Shown: piece after piece, positions 1-6,925 of the stretch | Layout of the letters: every line of letters begins with the position of its first letter | Numbering within the stretch: the first letter of the stretch is position 1 | NCBI GenBank assembly: GCA_026393735.1 | Contig: JAPKZP010000023.1 | Span: forward strand, 1 to 7,536 | Direction: 5' to 3' | DNA from: Acidobacteriota bacterium | GTDB lineage: Bacteria > Acidobacteriota > Vicinamibacteria > Vicinamibacterales > JAKQTR01 | DNA length: 7,536 bases | Made by a program: the position numbers and the translations under genes | The notes under the pieces: model-generated | What the model was told of the DNA's origin: nothing | The model's input: only the letters and a program-made list of their open reading frames with translations | The model's database searches: none

Positions 1-1697
1 TCCTCTTCGCGCTCAGCTACACCGCCAAGAACCGGGAGATGTTCCTGGAGAACTACTGGCTGAAGAACAAGCGCGCGGTTGACAAAGGCAAGACGCAGGC
101 GCCGTTCGCGTGGGTCATCCCCGCGGCGCAGCGCCGCAAGGCCGAAGCCGCGCAACTGGTCAACGACCTGCGGCGCCAGGGGCTGGAGATCTCGAAGGCC
201 GGCGCGGCGTTCAAGGCCGGCAACGTCAATGTCGCCGCCGGCGACTACGTCGTCCGCGCCGACCAGCCGTACCGCACGATGGCGGACACCTACTTCAGCC
301 TGCAGAACTACGCGCCTGCCAACCCGCGTCCCTACGACGACACGGGCTGGACGATGCAGTTGATGAGGAACGTGACGGTGACGCCGGTGGCCGACAAGGG
401 CGTGCTGGACCAGCAGATGGCCCTCGTCTCCGCCGACGTGAAGGCGCCGGGCGGCATCGAGGGCACGGGCCCGGTGGTCATCGTCGATCACACGAGCGAC
501 ACCGCCACGGTCACGTTCCGGTTCAAGCACGCGGACGTGAAGATGCTCGCGGCCGAAGAGGACTTCGAGGCGGCCGGCCACAAGTTCCGCGCCGGCGCGT
601 TCATTGTCCCGAACGCGGATCGCGCCAGGCTGGAGGCGACGCTGAAGGACCTGGGCCTGTCGGCCTGGGCCGTGGCCGCGGCGCCCGCCGTGAAGACGCA
701 CGAGCTCGACGTGCCGCGCATCGGCTACGTGCACTCGTGGTCGAACACGCAGAACGAGGGATGGGTGCGCGCGGCGTTCGACTACTACGGCGTGCCCTAC
801 ACCTACTTTGGCGACATCAAGCTGCGCGAGCCGAACCTGCGCGCGAAGTACGACGTGATCGTCTTCCCGCACGTCGGCGGCACGCCGCAGTCTCAGGTGA
901 ACGGCATCCCGAAGACCGGGAACGACCCTGTCCCGTACAAGAAATCGGAGTTGACGCCCAATCTCGGCGTGCAGGATCAGGCTGACGACATACGCGGCGG
1001 CATGGGTTTCGAAGGCCTGCTGAATCTCTACCAGTTCGTGAAGGACGGCGGGTTGCTGATCACCGAGGGGTCGACCTCGACGATCTTCCCCGACTACAAC
1101 CTCACGAGCGGCATCACGATCGAAAATCCCGCGGGCCTGATGGTGCGCGGATCGATCATGCGCGGCATCATCGCCGACAGGAAGAGCCCGATCGTCTACG
1201 GGTACGACGGGTCGCAGATCCCGGTCTACTACAACCAGGATCCGGTGATCAGCACGGCAGGCGGTGGCGGTGGGCGCGGCGGGTTCGGCGGCGGCGGCCC
1301 GGCCATCCCGGGCGTCGGGATGAACGTGTCGCCGAACGCGACGGCCACGCAGAAGCTGTCGCCGTACGAAGCGATCAGCGGCGCGGCGGCCGCAGCGGCT
1401 TCCGTGCCCGCGCCGGCTGAGGCTGGCGGCCGCGGCGGGTTCGGCGGCGCCGATCTCGGCGCCGGCGTGCGCACGATCCTGCGCTTCCCGGCGAACGCCG
1501 ACGACATGCTGCTCTCCGGCGTGCTCGTGGGCGGCGAGGCGCTCGCCAATCGCGCGCAAGTCGTCGACGCAACGCTCGGCAACGGGCACGTCGTCATGTT
1601 CGCCATCCGCCCGTACTGGCGCTGGCAGACGCAGGGCACGTACCTCCTGGGCTTCAACGCGATCCTGAACTGGAACGACCTGAGCGCGGGAAAATAG
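1..1697 (+). CDS. M14-family zinc carboxypeptidase-like protein, C-terminal portion (5' partial)
   Basis: The reading frame is open from the first complete codon at position 3 (L-F-A-L-S-Y-T-A-K-N-R) through the ATG at 39 to TAG at 1695-1697. That ATG is therefore probably internal, and the gene starts before the window. The visible ~564 residues resemble the long C-terminal half of secreted M14 peptidases common in Acidobacteriota. They begin with the end of the region after the catalytic domain (FLENYWLKNKRAV), then mixed alpha/beta segments (AFIVPNADRARL, then RIGYVHSWSNTQNEGW), a GATase1-like part (YDVIVFPHVGG; FVKDGGLLITEG), and a conserved end (AIRPYWRWQTQGTYLLGFN). The zinc-binding HxxE...H residues would lie upstream and cannot be seen, so activity cannot be judged. 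The product is presumably exported. A glycine/alanine-rich stretch (about 1257-1470) interrupts the C-terminal part. The gene ends before a hairpin and converges on the DUF2723 gene. The family call is from memory. Confidence 0.72.
   Translation, partial: LFALSYTAKNREMFLENYWLKNKRAVDKGKTQAPFAWVIPAAQRRKAEAAQLVNDLRRQGLEISKAGAAFKAGNVNVAAGDYVVRADQPYRTMADTYFSLQNYAPANPRPYDDTGWTMQLMRNVTVTPVADKGVLDQQMALVSADVKAPGGIEGTGPVVIVDHTSDTATVTFRFKHADVKMLAAEEDFEAAGHKFRAGAFIVPNADRARLEATLKDLGLSAWAVAAAPAVKTHELDVPRIGYVHSWSNTQNEGWVRAAFDYYGVPYTYFGDIKLREPNLRAKYDVIVFPHVGGTPQSQVNGIPKTGNDPVPYKKSELTPNLGVQDQADDIRGGMGFEGLLNLYQFVKDGGLLITEGSTSTIFPDYNLTSGITIENPAGLMVRGSIMRGIIADRKSPIVYGYDGSQIPVYYNQDPVISTAGGGGGRGGFGGGGPAIPGVGMNVSPNATATQKLSPYEAISGAAAAAASVPAPAEAGGRGGFGGADLGAGVRTILRFPANADDMLLSGVLVGGEALANRAQVVDATLGNGHVVMFAIRPYWRWQTQGTYLLGFNAILNWNDLSAGK
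1275..1449 (+). repeat. Gly-rich low-complexity segment bounded by an exact 19-bp direct repeat
   Basis: The same 19 bases (cgcggcgggttcggcggcg) occur at 1275-1293 and again at 1431-1449, exactly 156 bp (52 codons) apart and in the same frame. Each copy encodes RGGFGG inside a longer glycine run. Between them are proline/alanine-rich residues, including a run of five alanines. The segment lies within the M14-like coding region and looks like a flexible, possibly length-variable linker rather than folded domain sequence. Confidence 0.7.
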
Positions 1698-1711
1698 AGG
1701 GACCACCCGGC

Positions 1712-1762
1712 GGCTGGAGCCCCGTGGACGCATGGTGAGGTTGTGGCGCGGGGCTTCAGCCC
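1712..1762. repeat. REP-like imperfect inverted repeat (GGGCTTCAGCCC type)
   Basis: The arms 1712-1724 (ggctggagccccg) and 1749-1761 (cggggcttcagcc) pair over 13 positions with one G-T exception, around a 24-base loop. Each arm is also a small palindrome in its own right: GGCT-GG-AGCC on the left and GGGCT-TC-AGCCC (1751-1762) on the right. Self-palindromic arms arranged head to head in an intergenic gap are typical of dispersed REP/BIME-like elements. I recall GGGCTTCAGCCC/GGGCTGAAGCCC-like elements as recurrent in Acidobacteriota genomes, but copy number cannot be tested in this window, where only one element is seen. Confidence 0.5.
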
Positions 1763-1769
1763 TGCGAAC

Positions 1770-1798
1770 GCCCCGGCGGTCAGCGCGGCCGCCGGGGC
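1770..1798 (+). terminator. Strong GC stem-loop, probable intrinsic terminator of the M14-like gene
   Basis: A perfect 10-bp inverted repeat (gccccggcgg at 1770-1779, ccgccggggc at 1789-1798) encloses a 9-base loop. On the + strand it is followed by a T-rich tract (atcttcattt, 1799-1808), fitting a Rho-independent terminator for the gene ending at 1697. On the - strand the stem begins 4 bases after the DUF2723 stop codon but lacks a T-rich tail, so it may act there only as a transcript-end stabiliser. Confidence 0.5.
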
Positions 1799-1802
1799 AT
1801 CT

Positions 1803-4595
1803 TCATTTCTCGCGATTCCAATCCAGGACGACGCTCCGAATGCGGAGTGATGGCGCCTGGCCCGCCGCAGTTGCCTCGCGTACCACTTCCGCAGCGCTGG
1901 CCGAGCCGGCGCGCGTGCCGGCATGAATCGTCAGTTCGTTGAGTCCCGCCCGCCACGCGGCCGCATCGAATTCCCACGCGAGCGCATTCCAGCCGGAGGC
2001 GAGATCGCGTGAAGCCGCGTCGCGTCCGTTGAGGCTCAGCGCGACCGTGTCCGCGCCGTGCAGGGCCTCGATGGACAGGCGGATCGTGATCGCGGCCGGC
2101 TGCTCGATCGGCAGCAGCAGAGAGGCGTTGGCCCTGGCCATCCTTCGGTGATACCCCGCCGGGGCCGGATCGGAATTGCGCCAGCCGGATCCGAAGTACC
2201 CGTCGCCGCCAGGCCCGAGATACACCCCTGCGCGCAACGTCATCGGATCGGGCACGAGTGTATCCATCGCCCCTGCGCAGACGCTCGCCCGCTCCGGTCC
2301 CGGGTCGTCGACACGGGCCTGCGCCCAGGCTCTCTCGGGCCTGCCGCCGAGATTGATCCGGAACATGCTCGACTGCCCCTCGTCATTGACGCGGACCTCG
2401 AGGCGCGTCACCGACGGCGCGGCCAGCAGCGGCGCGGCATCCGGAAACCCATCGGTCGCAAGCCGCGCGCGCAGGCCCGATGCATCGTTCCGCGGGTCGA
2501 ACACTTCGGCGAACAGGGCTGGCTCCCCCGGACCGGCCCACCCGGCCAGCCTGGCCTGTAGCGGCCGCAACGAGGTCAGGTACGTCCGCCACGTGGCGGT
2601 GAACGGTCTGGTGTTGTCGACGCGGCCAATCAACCGGGCCTCGGTCCCGGGATTCGCGAGCCCGGACCACGCCCCGTCACCGATGGTGCGACACGAGTCC
2701 GCCGGTGTCACCGCGACGATGCGGTAGAGCGGGCGCCAGAGGGGGAGCGGCGGCCTGTAACCGGCGCTGGCGTGCAGGACGTACGCGGTCTCCAGCCGCG
2801 AACCGATTTCCGCCACAGCCAGTCCGTCGTTCGCGTCCGCGACCGGCTGATCGTCGACAACGATCGATGCGCGCCCGCCGCGCACGTCAACCCGGATACT
2901 CATCGGCGCGGCCAGTCCCGTCCCGCCCAGTGCCTCGCCCTGCCTGAACGCGACGGTGCCCTCGAATCCCGCATCCGTCACGATCACCGGGCCGACACCC
3001 TGGACTGCGACGATCACCGCTCTCCCTGCATGCACGGCGCGCGCCCCGAGCTGCAGCGACGGCATGGCCGGCCACGCGGATGCGGACCCCGCCACGACAA
3101 CGATTCGCCCTCGACGCACCTGCCGGAGCGCCGCCTCGAGAGACGGGCCAAGCAGCGTGACAGGCCGCACGCGCACGCGACCGTCCAGGGCGTCGAGGCC
3201 CCGGGAGAACGCGAAGACGGCCCATCGAGCCTCGATCAACCTGCGGATGGCATCAGGATCACGGGGCACGGACACCCGCACGTCGTCGGCTCCCGTGACG
3301 AACTCCTGGTACTTGAGCGTGTGGAAGAAGCGGAAGTCGTCTTCATCGACGAACGCCGTCGGTCCTCGGAGCGACTCGAACAGCGAGACCGCGTAGTCGT
3401 CGTCGAACGTGTCGTGATGGTGGTCGTTGGCCTCGAAGTTATGCCGGGCCTGGGCCACCGGAACCGACAGCGCCAGCAGGCCGATACCGGCGAGGCCGGC
3501 GGCGCGGGACAGGGGCCTTCCGTCCAGCGAGGCAATTCGCCGCCACGCCGCACCGAACCCAACTCCGGCCAGGATCCAGCACGGCATGAACGCCGGGAGC
3601 AGAATGCCAGCCGTAGCCACGCTGCCGAGCGTCGAGAGGAGCAGCGCCGGACCTGCCGCACCGAGCGCGAGGAGCGCGGCGGCCCGAGGCTGGCGCAAGC
3701 AGAGTGCGGCGAGGCCCACGAGCGCGGCGACACACGCGACCGCGCCAAGTTCCACCAGAGTCGCGCTGCCAATCCCGGGCAGCCTCGTCTGCAGGACGAC
3801 CAGGGGCGATTCCCGGAACAACTGGCTCTCGAACTGACGCGCCAGCAGGAGGTTGAGAAACTCGCGCGTGTTCGTGGCGCTCGACTCGAGGTATCGCGCC
3901 CCCTGCGCCGTGCGAATCCAGACGTATCCGTACTGCGCGACGCCCGCCATGACGATCGCCGCACTCTTCACGAGCACGCGGACAGGGGGCCGCCATCGAA
4001 ACCTGTCGAAGACGAACCAGACGAGGACCGGGACGGCGCCGACCACGATCATGTGCGTGCCGAACGCGAGGCTGGCGCACGCGACCGCCGCATACAACCA
4101 GCCTTCGCGGCCATCGCGATCCCAGCACAACGCGGCGAGCAACGTCGCGGCCGTGAGTGCGCTGGCCTGGGTGTACGCTTCTGCGAAGACAGCGTGTGCC
4201 CAGAACGAAGCACCGAGACCAAGGCCCGCCGCGACCGAGACCGCAATCCCGCGCTGAACCGACAGGCACCGCATCGCGAGGAACGCCAGTGTCGCACCGG
4301 TGGCTCCCCAGAACGCCGACAGCAGGTTGATCCGATAGGCCAGCGATCCGAAGGGAAGTTTCGAGAACGCGTAGCACGCCAGCATGTAGAGCGGGTAGCC
4401 GGGATTGTGCGGGGTTCCCAGCGCCGCCCCGACGTATTGGAACTTGGGGGAGTCCTCGGTGCCGCCCACGCCTGGCAGGAGCGTTCTCAGGTAGACCGCC
4501 AGCAGCAGGATGAATACCAGGGCTGCCGCCGCGGCGTCGAGCCAGCGCTGCCGTTCTCGCGTAGAATTGTCCTCGTTCATTACGCTGCGCGCCAT
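1803..4595 (-). CDS. DUF2723 (TMEM260-like) membrane glycosyltransferase-like protein with long extracytoplasmic C-terminus
   Basis: This 930-residue protein has an N-terminal half with about ten hydrophobic segments (roughly residues 21-40, 89-109, 116-137, 141-157, 165-196, 211-227, 278-299, 304-322, 325-350, 365-381). The first loop holds the DUF2723 signature: acidic E47-D48 in GGTEDSPKF, then HNPGYPLY at 63-70. The family is GT-C-like; human TMEM260 is a protein O-mannosyltransferase, so a lipid-linked sugar donor is likely, though donor and acceptor are unknown here. Residues ~385-930 are soluble and mostly beta-rich. Residues ~785-930 (GSGWRNSDPAP, then A-x-LLLPIE and LSLNGRDAASRD) look like a lectin-like beta-sandwich. 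The ATG at 4595 has only a weak AGGA 14 bases upstream; the in-frame ATG at 4578-4580 (MNEDN) is an alternative with no clear ribosome binding site. The start is 32 bp from the divergent S46 gene. Confidence 0.78.
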   Translation of the reverse strand: MARSVMNEDNSTRERQRWLDAAAAALVFILLLAVYLRTLLPGVGGTEDSPKFQYVGAALGTPHNPGYPLYMLACYAFSKLPFGSLAYRINLLSAFWGATGATLAFLAMRCLSVQRGIAVSVAAGLGLGASFWAHAVFAEAYTQASALTAATLLAALCWDRDGREGWLYAAVACASLAFGTHMIVVGAVPVLVWFVFDRFRWRPPVRVLVKSAAIVMAGVAQYGYVWIRTAQGARYLESSATNTREFLNLLLARQFESQLFRESPLVVLQTRLPGIGSATLVELGAVACVAALVGLAALCLRQPRAAALLALGAAGPALLLSTLGSVATAGILLPAFMPCWILAGVGFGAAWRRIASLDGRPLSRAAGLAGIGLLALSVPVAQARHNFEANDHHHDTFDDDYAVSLFESLRGPTAFVDEDDFRFFHTLKYQEFVTGADDVRVSVPRDPDAIRRLIEARWAVFAFSRGLDALDGRVRVRPVTLLGPSLEAALRQVRRGRIVVVAGSASAWPAMPSLQLGARAVHAGRAVIVAVQGVGPVIVTDAGFEGTVAFRQGEALGGTGLAAPMSIRVDVRGGRASIVVDDQPVADANDGLAVAEIGSRLETAYVLHASAGYRPPLPLWRPLYRIVAVTPADSCRTIGDGAWSGLANPGTEARLIGRVDNTRPFTATWRTYLTSLRPLQARLAGWAGPGEPALFAEVFDPRNDASGLRARLATDGFPDAAPLLAAPSVTRLEVRVNDEGQSSMFRINLGGRPERAWAQARVDDPGPERASVCAGAMDTLVPDPMTLRAGVYLGPGGDGYFGSGWRNSDPAPAGYHRRMARANASLLLPIEQPAAITIRLSIEALHGADTVALSLNGRDAASRDLASGWNALAWEFDAAAWRAGLNELTIHAGTRAGSASAAEVVREATAAGQAPSLRIRSVVLDWNREK
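4562..4567 (+). promoter_or_regulatory. Candidate -10 element for the S46 operon, inside the DUF2723 5' coding end
   Basis: TAGAAT matches five of six bases of the sigma-70 -10 consensus and is one of few AT-rich spots near the divergent starts. It lies 60 bp upstream of the S46 ATG, within codons 10-12 of the opposite-strand gene. No convincing -35 box is found 16-18 bp upstream, so this is only a weak candidate. Confidence 0.2.
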
Positions 4596-4616
4596 TATGG
4601 CATGGCCAATCCTGCC

Positions 4617-4620
4617 GAGG
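4617..4620 (+). promoter_or_regulatory. Ribosome binding site of the S46 peptidase gene
   Basis: GAGG sits 7 bases before the ATG at 4628. It supports that start over a later in-frame ATG at 4652, as does the fact that only the 4628 start gives a complete signal peptide beginning MRRP. Confidence 0.5.
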
Positions 4621-4627
4621 TCTTCCT

Positions 4628-6703
4628 ATGCGCCGACCTGTCGTGGTCCTGATGCTGGTTGTCCTGGCGGTGGCGGTGGCGGCCGGCCGCCGCGACGAGG
4701 GGATGTGGACGTTCGACAACGTGCCGCGGGCCCTCATCAAGCAGCAGTACGGATTCGAGATCACCGACCAGTGGCTGGAGCACGTGCGGCTGGCGTCCAT
4801 CCGCGTCTCGGGCGCGTCGGCATCGTTCGTGTCGCCGGACGGCCTGGTGCTCACGAACCAGCACGTCGGGCGCGACCAGGTGGCGAAGCTCTCGACGCCG
4901 CAGCGCGACCTCGTCAAGGACGGGTTCTACGCCGCCACGCGCGCCGAGGAACTCAAGTGCACGGACTACGAGGCCAACGTCCTCGTGTCCTACGAGGAGG
5001 TCACGACGCGCGTCCATGGCGCCGTGAAGGCGGGCGCCACCGACGCCGAGGCCAACGCGCAGCGCAAGGCCGAGATCGCCTTCATCGAGAAGGAGTGCTC
5101 CTCCCAGACCGGCCTCAAGTGCGAAGTTGTCACGCTCTACAGCGGCGGCGAGTACTGGCTCTACCGGAACAAGAAGTACACGGACATCCGCCTCGTGTTC
5201 TCGCCGGAGCAGGACATCGCGTACTTCGGAGGCGACTACGACAACTTCACGTACCCGCGCTGGAACTTCGACATCACGTTCTTCCGGATCTACGAGAACG
5301 ATCAGCCGCTCCGGACGGCGCACTACCTGAAGTGGTCGGCGAACGGAGCCGCGGCAGGCGAACTGATCTTCGCTCCCGGGTACCCTGGGGCGACGTCGCG
5401 GCTGCTGACGGTCGCGCAGCTGAAGTACCAGCGCGACGTCGGCAACCTGCTGCAGATGCAGATGTGGACGGCGCGCCGCGACGCCCTCATCCGCTACCAG
5501 GCGATCGGCGCGGAGCAGGCCCGGCGGGGCTCGACGCCGCGCCTCGGCCTCGAGAACTCCATCAAGCGCCTGCTCGGGCAGCAGGACGGGTTGAGGAACC
5601 CCCGCATCTTCAGCAAGAAAGAAAACGACGAGGCGGCGCTCCGCGCGAAGGTGGCGGCGAACGCCGAGTGGCAGAAACTCTATGCGCCCGCGTGGGATGA
5701 AATCGCGACGGCGTACGCCGCACTGCCGGCCTACGCGACGCGCATCGCATTCTCGAACCTCACCGCCTCGCGCCTCGCCGGGATGGCCTCGACTATCGTC
5801 CGGTACGGCGAGGAGATCCAGAAGCCCAGCGGCCAGCGGTACCCCGAGTTCGCGGACGCACGCCTCGAGGGGCTGAAGTTCGGCCTCTTCTCGTCTGCCC
5901 CGATCTACCTGGACATGGAACAGGCGCAGCTCACCGCCTGGCTCGAGGAGGGCGTGAAGACCCTTGGCGCCGCGGACCCGTTCGTGAAGGCCGCCCTGGG
6001 CGGCCAGGCGCCGGCGGCGGTCGTGAAACAGGTGATCGCCGGCACGCAACTGGCCAACGTGGCCGCGCGCAAGGCGCTCGTCGACGGAGGGCACGAAGCG
6101 ATCAAGGCCTCCGCGGACCCGCTGATCGAGCTCGCGCGGCGCGTGGAGCCGATCATCCGGGAGCTCCGGGCCTGGCAGGAAGAGAAGATCCAGAGCGTGG
6201 ACGCCAGCGCCGGCGAGAAGATCGCGCGCGCACGCTTTGCGGTCTACGGAAAGACGGCGTATCCCGATGCCAACTCGAATCTCCGGTTCGAGTACGGGAC
6301 CGTGGCGGGGTACGAGCTGGGATCGACGCTGGTGCCGTACAAGACCACGTTCTACGGGTTGTATGACCGGGCGGCGGCCTTCAACGAAAGACCGCCGTTC
6401 AGCCTGCCGGCCCGTTGGAAGGACGGCCGCGGGCGGATCGATCTGTCGACGCCCTTCAATTTCGTCTACACGGCGGACACGATTGGCGGAAACTCGGGGA
6501 CGCCGATCATCAACCGGAACGCCGAAATTGTCGGCGTCAACTTCGACAGCAATCTGCAGAAGCTCCCCAACCGGTACCTCTACGTCGATGAAACGGAAGG
6601 ATCGCGAGCCGTAGGCGTCCATTCCGCGTGCATCATCGAGGGATTGCAGAAGATCTACGGCGCCGGGTCGCTCGTGAACGAACTGACCGGAGGCCAGAAA
6701 TGA
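4628..6703 (+). CDS. S46-family serine peptidase (dipeptidyl-peptidase 7/11-like), secreted
   Basis: The 691-residue product starts with a signal peptide (MRRP, hydrophobic VVVLMLVVLAVAV, cleavage near residue 20), so it should act in the periplasm or outside the cell. S46 enzymes remove dipeptides from the N-terminus of oligopeptides. The triad can be placed from family alignment in memory: His79 in LTNQHVG, Asp215 in PRWNFDITFF, Ser623 in GGNSGTP. The chymotrypsin-like halves (about 25-270 and 560-691) flank a helical cap (about 270-560), as in this family, and the length is near the usual ~700. Cys156 and Cys165 could form a disulfide. The pocket position 18 residues after the catalytic serine is Ser641, where PgDPP11 has Arg and DPP7 has Gly; Phe207 replaces the usual Trp. 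Specificity is thus unpredicted. It is the first gene of an operon; its TGA overlaps the next start (ATGA). Confidence 0.88.
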   Translation: MRRPVVVLMLVVLAVAVAAGRRDEGMWTFDNVPRALIKQQYGFEITDQWLEHVRLASIRVSGASASFVSPDGLVLTNQHVGRDQVAKLSTPQRDLVKDGFYAATRAEELKCTDYEANVLVSYEEVTTRVHGAVKAGATDAEANAQRKAEIAFIEKECSSQTGLKCEVVTLYSGGEYWLYRNKKYTDIRLVFSPEQDIAYFGGDYDNFTYPRWNFDITFFRIYENDQPLRTAHYLKWSANGAAAGELIFAPGYPGATSRLLTVAQLKYQRDVGNLLQMQMWTARRDALIRYQAIGAEQARRGSTPRLGLENSIKRLLGQQDGLRNPRIFSKKENDEAALRAKVAANAEWQKLYAPAWDEIATAYAALPAYATRIAFSNLTASRLAGMASTIVRYGEEIQKPSGQRYPEFADARLEGLKFGLFSSAPIYLDMEQAQLTAWLEEGVKTLGAADPFVKAALGGQAPAAVVKQVIAGTQLANVAARKALVDGGHEAIKASADPLIELARRVEPIIRELRAWQEEKIQSVDASAGEKIARARFAVYGKTAYPDANSNLRFEYGTVAGYELGSTLVPYKTTFYGLYDRAAAFNERPPFSLPARWKDGRGRIDLSTPFNFVYTADTIGGNSGTPIINRNAEIVGVNFDSNLQKLPNRYLYVDETEGSRAVGVHSACIIEGLQKIYGAGSLVNELTGGQK
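6689..6693 (+). promoter_or_regulatory. Shine-Dalgarno deciding the start of the zinc-ribbon gene
   Basis: A perfect GGAGG lies 6 bases before the ATG at 6700. This selects that start over the in-frame ATG at 6628, which would overlap the peptidase gene by 76 bases. It lies inside the last codons of the upstream gene, consistent with translational coupling. Confidence 0.75.
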
Positions 6704-6921
6704 GCAGCGACAAGGAAGCCGCGCCGCGTTCGGTCAGGGGCCGCCAGGTCGCGTGCCCCGTCTGCCGGCACACGCAGTTCTACACGCGGGAGTACCTGCT
6801 GAACACGCGGGCCGCCACCTTCTTCAACATTGACTGGGCAAACCGGTCGGCCTTGACGTATATCTGTGAACAGTGCGGCCACATCCTGTGGTTCGTCGAC
6901 GATCCCGAAGCGAAGGACTGA
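6700..6921 (+). CDS. Small four-cysteine zinc-ribbon protein (Zn-ribbon nucleic-acid-binding-like)
   Basis: A 73-residue cytoplasmic protein with no signal or membrane segment. Two cysteine pairs, C19-P-V-C22 and C56-E-Q-C59-G-H, are separated by 33 residues and form a zinc ribbon with rubredoxin-type knuckles. The central FFNIDWANRSALTYICEQCG resembles small proteins often annotated as Zn-ribbon nucleic-acid-binding proteins (DUF2082-like; there FFDIQ followed by CxKCGY). The first ~14 residues are polar and basic, possibly disordered. The start overlaps the S46 stop as ATGA and is backed by a GGAGG, so the two are translationally coupled. The ferritin gene follows after 4 bases. A direct function is unknown; nucleic-acid binding or a small metal or electron carrier for the ferritin are both conceivable, and sequence does not decide. 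Confidence 0.75.
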   Translation: MSSDKEAAPRSVRGRQVACPVCRHTQFYTREYLLNTRAATFFNIDWANRSALTYICEQCGHILWFVDDPEAKD

Positions 6922-6925
6922 CGTC

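Noticed and set aside
110..985. A 291-codon + strand open frame in another frame over the M14-like gene
   Set aside because: Arg/Gly-rich shadow of the real frame, with no recognisable domain.
1229..1924. A - strand open frame across the intergenic palindromes, containing 'GLKPRAT'
   Set aside because: The peptide comes from translating the REP-like repeat and the antisense of the Gly-rich segment. Such peptides recur as spurious ORFs wherever this repeat type occurs.
2772..4652. A 626-codon open frame on the + strand opposite the DUF2723 gene
   Set aside because: Low-complexity Arg/Glu/Gln-rich translation without family features; the opposite strand encodes a clear DUF2723 protein. GC-driven shadow.
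4666..4690. Short GGTGGC-like tandem repeat at the start of the S46 gene
   Set aside because: It simply encodes the Ala/Val core of the signal peptide with GC-rich codons; it is too short to call a repeat element.
3439..4917. A 492-codon - strand open frame overlapping both the DUF2723 and S46 starts
   Set aside because: It is out of frame with the DUF2723 protein, and its translation is compositionally biased with no membrane segments or motifs.
4595..6622. A 675-codon open frame on the - strand opposite the S46 gene
   Set aside because: Its translation is Arg/Val/Leu-rich with no recognisable domain. It mirrors the S46 codon structure in GC-rich DNA, where antisense stops are rare.
6628..6699. 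Upstream in-frame extension of the zinc-ribbon gene to the ATG at 6628
   Set aside because: The extension would overlap the S46 gene by 76 bases, while the ATG at 6700 has a perfect GGAGG 6 bases upstream and a typical ATGA coupling overlap.
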